From the NCBI GenBank assembly GCA_016858145.1, contig JAEHOE010000074.1:548084-612083 (forward strand): a stretch of 64,000 nucleotides of DNA, written 5' to 3'. This stretch comes from Edaphochlamys debaryana. Taxonomy: Eukaryota > Chlorophyta > Chlorophyceae > Chlamydomonadales. The position numbers were made by a program, and so were the translations under genes. The number at the start of each line of letters is the position of its first letter. Position 1 is the stretch's first letter. Under the pieces are notes generated by a model, which was not told the origin of the DNA, did no database searches, and saw nothing but the letters and a program-made list of their open reading frames with translations. Shown piece by piece: positions 60,201-64,000 of the stretch.

Positions 60201-63200
60201 GCCGCCCAGCCCCTCGCCCCCTGCAGGCACACCTGATGCACCTCCGAATCCGCCCAGTCCCTCGCCGCCCAGTCCCTCGCCGCCCAGTCCTTCTCCGCCC
60301 AGCCCCTCACCCCCCGAGCCGCCCAGCCCCTCTCCTCCTGAGCCGCCCAGCCCATCACCTCCCATCCCGCCTAGCCCATCTCCTCCTGAGCCGCCCAGCC
60401 CATCTCCTCCTGAGCCGCCTAGCCCATCTCCGCCGCAACCGCCCAGCCCCTCACCCCCTGTACCACCCAGCCCTTCACCGCCGGTACCACCTAGCCCTTC
60501 ACCCCCCCAACCTCCCAGCCCCTCGCCGCCCGCCGGCACACCTGATGCACCTCCGAATCCGCCCAGCCCCTCACCCCCTGTGCCGCCGAGTCCTTCCCCA
60601 CCGTTGCCCCAAAGCCCTCTTCCCCCTCTTCCGCCCAGCCCTTCGCCCCCTCTCCCGCCCAGCCCGTCACCCCCTCTCCCACCCAGCCCGTCACCCCCCT
60701 CTCCCGCCAAGCCCGTCACCCCCTCTCCCGCCAAGCCCGTCACCCCCTCTCCCGCCGAGCCCGTCACCCCCTCTCCCGCCAAGCCCTTCACCCCCTCTCC
60801 TGTCCAGCCCTTCACCCCCTCTCCCACCCAGCCCGTCACCGCCTCTCCCACCAAGCCCGTCACCGCCTCTCCCGCCGAGCCCGTCACCCTCTCTCCCGCC
60901 AAGCCCGACACCACCCCTTCCGCCAAGCCCCTCCCCGCCAAGCCCTCCTCCGCCAAGCCCCTTCCCTCCAAGCCCTTCACCGCCAAGCCCCTCTCCCCCT
61001 CCTCCCTGCGCTCCCTGCCCGCACCTCATCATCTCCGAGTTCCACTACCGGGACTCCTCGGGGAGCAGCAGCCAATGGGTGGAGCTGGTGGTGCCCACCA
61101 TGATGGACCTGAGCAAGTATGTGGACGGCAAGGCTGGGGCAATGGCTGGTTGTGGGCGCAGCATGTCTGTTGTGAGGCAGTCTGCCTGCTGTTGCCTTGA
61201 GCTGTGAGGTCTGTAGGGTAGTGGGACTGTCAGTCTGACCTGATGCCATGGCTGGTGGCTTTCCTCCTGACCTCGGTCGTCCCGTCACTTTGTTTGAAAC
61301 AGGCTGTCTCTGATGTCGTACCTGTACGACGCCGCAGGCGGGCACAAGGCCGCCACGGTGGACCTCGGCATCCTGTCCAACGTGCAGTCCCACCGGCGCA
61401 TCGCAAGGAACATCAACTGGCAGACCGTGCTGGTGGAGATGGCTCTGCCCGTGCCGACTGCGGGCTCCCAGAAGGGCGGCATCGCCCTGGTGTACGACTG
61501 CGGTCTGTCAAGCGCCGCCGTCGACTTCATCCTGTACGGCCCTCCTTCGTCCACGGCGGACACCAGCACCCTGCCTGACCCACCAGCCTATGGTGAGCAG
61601 CCGGGCGGGCTGGATGGGTGGGGGAAGTTGATGGTTGTGCGTGTCCTGTCGGGGGGTCGTACCAGGCTGCCCATGCGATCCCGTGCTAGTCTTCATTGGC
61701 TCCCGATTCTTACCTCGCGGGCTTACATCTTGATTGCTAATACTGGCGTGTCGGTCTTGCTTTCTTCCTTGCCCACCAGACCCGCCCGCGCCCACGGACA
61801 CGGGCCTGTTCGAGGGTTCGTCGACGCCCCCGACTGGCTCTATAGGGCGCACGGGCTCGGGCAACACGCCCGATGCCTTTACTTGGGAAAAGAGAAGATC
61901 AGGAGACCCCGGTACTACCGATCCTGCGGATATGGATCTCACTGCCCTTGGTAGTCCAGGCCGATGTGGCGGACCAGTCCCTCCCCTTCCGCCCAGCCCC
62001 GCACCGCCCGACCATCCGCCGCCCAGTCCTTCTCCCCCTCTACCACCCAGCCCATCGCCGCCGCTGCCCCCAAGCCCTTTCCCTCCCCAGCCACCTAGCC
62101 CATTCCCCCCTCAGCCGCCCAGCCCCTCGCCGCCCAGCCCATCGCCGCCCAGTCCTTTACCGCCGTTGCCCCCAAGCCCCCTTCCGCCCCAGCCGCCTAG
62201 CCCGTTGCCCCCCCTTCCTCCCAGCCCGTCACCCCCTTTCCCGCCTAGTCCCTCACCGCCCAGCCCCAGCCCCCCGCCTGCCCCTTGCGGCGTGTGCGCC
62301 AAGTTCATTATCCGCCCTGCCGATGGCTCCAACGTGGAGGACGGTTTCGACCTCTCTGCGGACATGTGCGAGGAGAAGGCGGCGGTGGTGGCCGATGACA
62401 TTAACAGCCAGGCGGGCGCACAGTCCATGAACCTGCTGGAGCCCTTCACGCTGAGCACCTGCCAGGAGTACGATGGGGAGAACTTCCCCTTCATCACAAT
62501 CTGCGGTGTGTTTGAGTGGCTTGCGGACGGAGAGGCCCTTGGGCTGCAGTTCGAGGAGGAGGATCGGCTGAAGGCCTGGATCAACATGATGTTCGAAGAT
62601 AAGGCTACTGGCGTGTGCATCGCCTCGCTCGGTGGCTACAACATCCTGGCCTCTCTGGGTCCGTTTGAGCCGTACGACAAGTGCATCGCTGCCACCACAT
62701 CTCTACCGTGCCAAGCGGCCATCCCGACTGGTCTGCCGCCGTCCCCTCGGCCTCCGAGATCTCCACCTCCTCCCGTGCCGCCGAGTCCCTCGCCTCCGCT
62801 GCCACCCAGTCCCTCCCCTCCGCTGCCACCCAGCCCGGCACCTCCTGTGCCACCCAGCCCATCGCCTCCACTGCCGCCAAGCCCCTTTCCCCCTGTGCCA
62901 CCCAGTACACCCAGCCCATCGCCTCCACTGCCGCCAAGCCCATCGCCCCCTGTCCCGCCGAGTCCGTCACCTCCTCTTCCGCCGAGCCCATCGCCTCCCT
63001 GGGACTCGCCCGCAGCCCCGCCTGTTCCGCCCAGCCCGGTGCCACCCAACCACCCTCCGCCCAGTCCTTTGCCGCCAAGCCCAAGACCGCCGCCGAGTCC
63101 TTCTCCGCCAAGCCCAGCACCCCCCAGGCCCCCACCGCCAAGCCCTCCGCCGCCAAGCCCAGCACCACGCAGCCCCCCGCCACCCAGCCCTCCACCGCCA

Positions 63201-64000
63201 AGCCCGCTACCACCCAGCCCAGAGCCCCCTGCTCCGCCCAATGCCGAGTGTGCCATCTGCGCTCGGCTGCGGTTCATCCCTCCGTCCGACCTCCTTGGGA
63301 ACCCCCTGTACGAGCCTGACCAAGACACGTGCGATATTGCGACAGAGATCATTGTTGACAGCATGAACTTCCTCTCGGAGCAGCGAGGAGTAGCCATCTC
63401 GGTGCCTTTTATCCAGACCGAGTGCCAGCTGTCAACCGAGGATGAGCAGGTTCCCCATGTCACCATCTGTGGCAGCTTCGCCGACCTGGCCCAGGGCCAG
63501 AGCCTGGCTGGGGATCTGGATGGCGAGATGCAGCAGTGGCTGCAGCTCATGATGGGAGGCAGCGGCACCGCGGCCTGCCGCCCCGCCATGGGTGGTTACA
63601 ACGTGCAGGCCGTGCTCGAGCCGGAACCGGGCAACCCCGTGTGCATCACAGCGACCGCAACCATACCCTGCCAGGCAGCCCTGCCAGCCGGGGACCCGCC
63701 TTCCGCCCCCTCGCCACCGCCTCCTCCGTCGCCCTTCCCGCCCGTCTCCCCCTCACCGCCAGTGCTGGTACCCGTGTGCGACGTGTGTGTGCGCCTCGTC
63801 ATCATCCCTCCCGCCGACGCCGCCCCTCCGGTCTTCAGCTTCGACAGCCCGCTGTGCACCTCCTCCCAGGCGGTGGTGGCGGACAGCATCAACTCCATCG
63901 CCGCTGCTGCGGGCGTGCCCGTGGTGACACCCTTCGCCGTGACCGAGTGCAGCCCCGCCTTCCTGCCTCCCGCCACCAACCCTACGTCACCATCTGCGGC
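48208..64000 (+). CDS. Giant secreted multimodular pherophorin/lamin-tail matrix protein (3' end beyond window)
   Basis: Forty-two exons join in consistent phase. Exons 1-20: 48208-48332, 48597-48744, 48875-49006, 49155-49218, 49352-49392, 49515-49567, 49663-49817, 50107-50122, 50225-50273, 50397-50424, 50513-50633, 50747-51143, 51245-51267, 51455-51527, 51673-51748, 51847-51939, 52076-52091, 52225-52273, 52382-52406, 52521-52694. Exons 21-42: 52784-53052, 53169-53254, 53359-53445, 53565-53656, 54003-54083, 54765-54883, 54995-55354, 55492-55676, 55803-55888, 55977-56040, 56160-56185, 56308-56411, 56562-56620, 56728-56970, 57066-57134, 57250-57277, 57411-57714, 57794-58188, 58309-58717, 58817-61116, 61303-61592, 61780 to the edge. 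That is about 3245 codons with no in-frame end, apart from one extra C near 60694 and one missing C near 63980. The signal peptide is [20 protein letters not shown]. The modules are listed separately. Pherophorins are extracellular matrix glycoproteins of volvocine algae; the Pro-rich spacers should be hydroxyproline-glycosylated rods. The absence of internal signal peptides and stops argues for one gene. Confidence 0.8.
48970..50810 (+). other. Pherophorin module 1 (about residues 128-330)
   Basis: DUF3707-like cysteine-rich matrix module spread over exons 3-12. Landmarks are [103 protein letters not shown] and [10 protein letters not shown]. It contains the 16-nt exon 50107-50122. Confidence 0.8.
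51065..52690 (+). other. Pherophorin module 2 (about residues 415-620)
   Basis: The same order of landmarks as module 1: [97 protein letters not shown] and [15 protein letters not shown]. Intron positions mirror module 1 across the C-terminal half, including a second 16-nt exon (52076-52091). Confidence 0.82.
52990..55060 (+). other. Pherophorin module 3 (about residues 687-887)
   Basis: Landmarks: [101 protein letters not shown] and [16 protein letters not shown]. The CQW, RW and VKDG segments, three exons in modules 1 and 2, are one exon here (54003-54083). It is followed by an unusually long 681-bp intron. Confidence 0.82.
55288..56620 (+). other. Pherophorin module 4 (about residues 961-1158)
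   Basis: Landmarks: [104 protein letters not shown] and [16 protein letters not shown]. The segment covered by three exons in module 2 is a single 185-nt exon (55492-55676). Confidence 0.82.
56937..57995 (+). other. Lamin-tail-like module 1 (about residues 1229-1440)
   Basis: Begins [16 protein letters not shown] and runs through [47 protein letters not shown] and the closing [19 protein letters not shown]. The pattern (opening beta strand ending H-Y-x-D, then a late L-x-R-T-G-S-G ... W box) matches the two following modules and bacterial lamin-tail-like domains. It is the most divergent of the three copies. Confidence 0.55.
58309..59015 (+). other. Lamin-tail-like module 2 (about residues 1505-1708)
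   Basis: Landmarks: [96 protein letters not shown] and [10 protein letters not shown]. Bacterial lamin-tail-like domains show the same order: ISEFHY, acidic VEV/VEI, L-x-x-Y, GIAL, V-x-x-F-x-x-Y-G, then a late R-x-G-x-G box with an F-x-W strand. Confidence 0.6.
59016..61006 (+). repeat. Pro-rich spacer of about 660 codons, (SPSPPEPP)n with higher-order repeat
   Basis: Nearly pure SPSPPEPP / SPSPPSPP repeats. A marker segment [16 protein letters not shown] recurs five times, starting near 59321, 59711, 59957, 60227 and 60536, so blocks of about 245-390 bp have been duplicated. A run of six C at 60694-60699, where sister units have five, shifts the frame. Antisense open frames here are artefacts. 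Confidence 0.92.
61007..61965 (+). other. Lamin-tail-like module 3 (about residues 2372-2567)
   Basis: Landmarks: [92 protein letters not shown] and [12 protein letters not shown]. It is readable only in the frame reached after the extra C at 60694-60699 and spans exons 40-42. Confidence 0.62.
62286..62706 (+). other. Cys-rich domain copy 1 (about residues 2674-2815)
   Basis: A domain of about 140 residues: [114 protein letters not shown]. Eight cysteines recur in the same positions in copy 2. I do not recognise it under a Pfam name. Confidence 0.7.
62740..63238 (+). repeat. Pro-rich spacer between Cys-rich domain copies 1 and 2
   Basis: About 165 codons of [19 protein letters not shown] repeat, with a short non-repeat interruption (PWDSPAAPP) near 62998. 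Confidence 0.85.
63249..63690 (+). other. Cys-rich domain copy 2 (about residues 2994-3143)
   Basis: Same pattern as copy 1: [116 protein letters not shown]. Confidence 0.7.
63777..64000 (+). other. Cys-rich domain copy 3, cut by the window edge and carrying a frame break
   Basis: [54 protein letters not shown] match copies 1 and 2. Directly after, the expected xPYVTICG motif is present only in a shifted frame, because the C run at 63980-63982 has three C where four would keep the frame. Confidence 0.68.

Noticed and set aside
59016..60700. CRISPR-like regular repeats
   Set aside because: Repeats are in-frame Pro codons in an exon of a nuclear gene, with no spacers or cas genes.
59052..60986. 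Minus-strand Gly-rich open frames (up to 432 codons) opposite the giant gene
   Set aside because: They are the antisense of the SPSPPEPP repeat; GGN codons mirror CCN codons. The sense frame carries signal, domains and splice sites.
60700..61200. [12 protein letters not shown] C-terminus ending at 61200 as the real end of the giant protein
   Set aside because: It exists only after the extra C at 60694-60699; the other frame continues the SPP repeat and reaches a conserved lamin-tail-like module with proper splice sites.

Overview
This window looks like nuclear DNA of a green alga of the volvocine/Chlamydomonas type. It is GC-rich, its genes are split by many short introns with GT-AG (sometimes GC-AG) ends, coding regions prefer G/C at third codon positions, several genes are followed by the green-algal poly(A) signal TGTAA, and two genes encode extracellular-matrix-type proteins with long Ser-Pro-Pro (pherophorin/extensin-like) spacers. 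I built the exon models by eye from splice sites, phase arithmetic and protein logic. Phases close exactly for all models except at the two suspected indels in the giant gene, but no transcript was consulted.

Left part (1-25 kb): mitochondrial ribosomal protein uL3m (minus strand, runs off the left edge); a small membrane-anchored protein of unknown role (2134-3322, plus); a tentative small gene (4916-5964, minus); a 1225-residue disordered Ser/Pro/Arg-rich protein (7971-11996, minus); an EamA/SLC35-like membrane transporter in ten exons (14366-16962, minus); a type II peroxiredoxin with a plastid-like leader (17613-19283, minus); and, divergent from it, a 14-exon coiled-coil protein (19691-24864, plus).

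Middle (25-48 kb): a 14-exon single-pass surface protein (25847-31023, plus) with signal peptide, a bacterial-looking beta domain, a PKD-like domain, a Pro-rich stalk, Cys-containing repeats, a membrane helix and a short tail. A gene-poor, lower-GC stretch follows (31.0-35.1 kb). Next is a roughly 20-exon TKL-type protein kinase with GAF-like N-terminal regions (35134 to about 43299, minus), one of whose introns carries a 0.6-kb MITE. A second gene-poor stretch covers 43.3-48.2 kb.

Right part (48.2-64 kb): one continuous plus-strand reading path of 42 exons with no in-frame end before the window edge. It encodes a giant secreted matrix protein of more than 3240 residues: signal peptide, four pherophorin (DUF3707-like) modules, three lamin-tail-like modules and at least three copies of a Cys-rich domain, all strung on Pro-rich spacers, one of about 660 residues. 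Two C-homopolymer indels (near 60694 and 63980) break the frame and look more like assembly errors than biology. This gene, its modular build and its variable exon structure are the most interesting content of the window.
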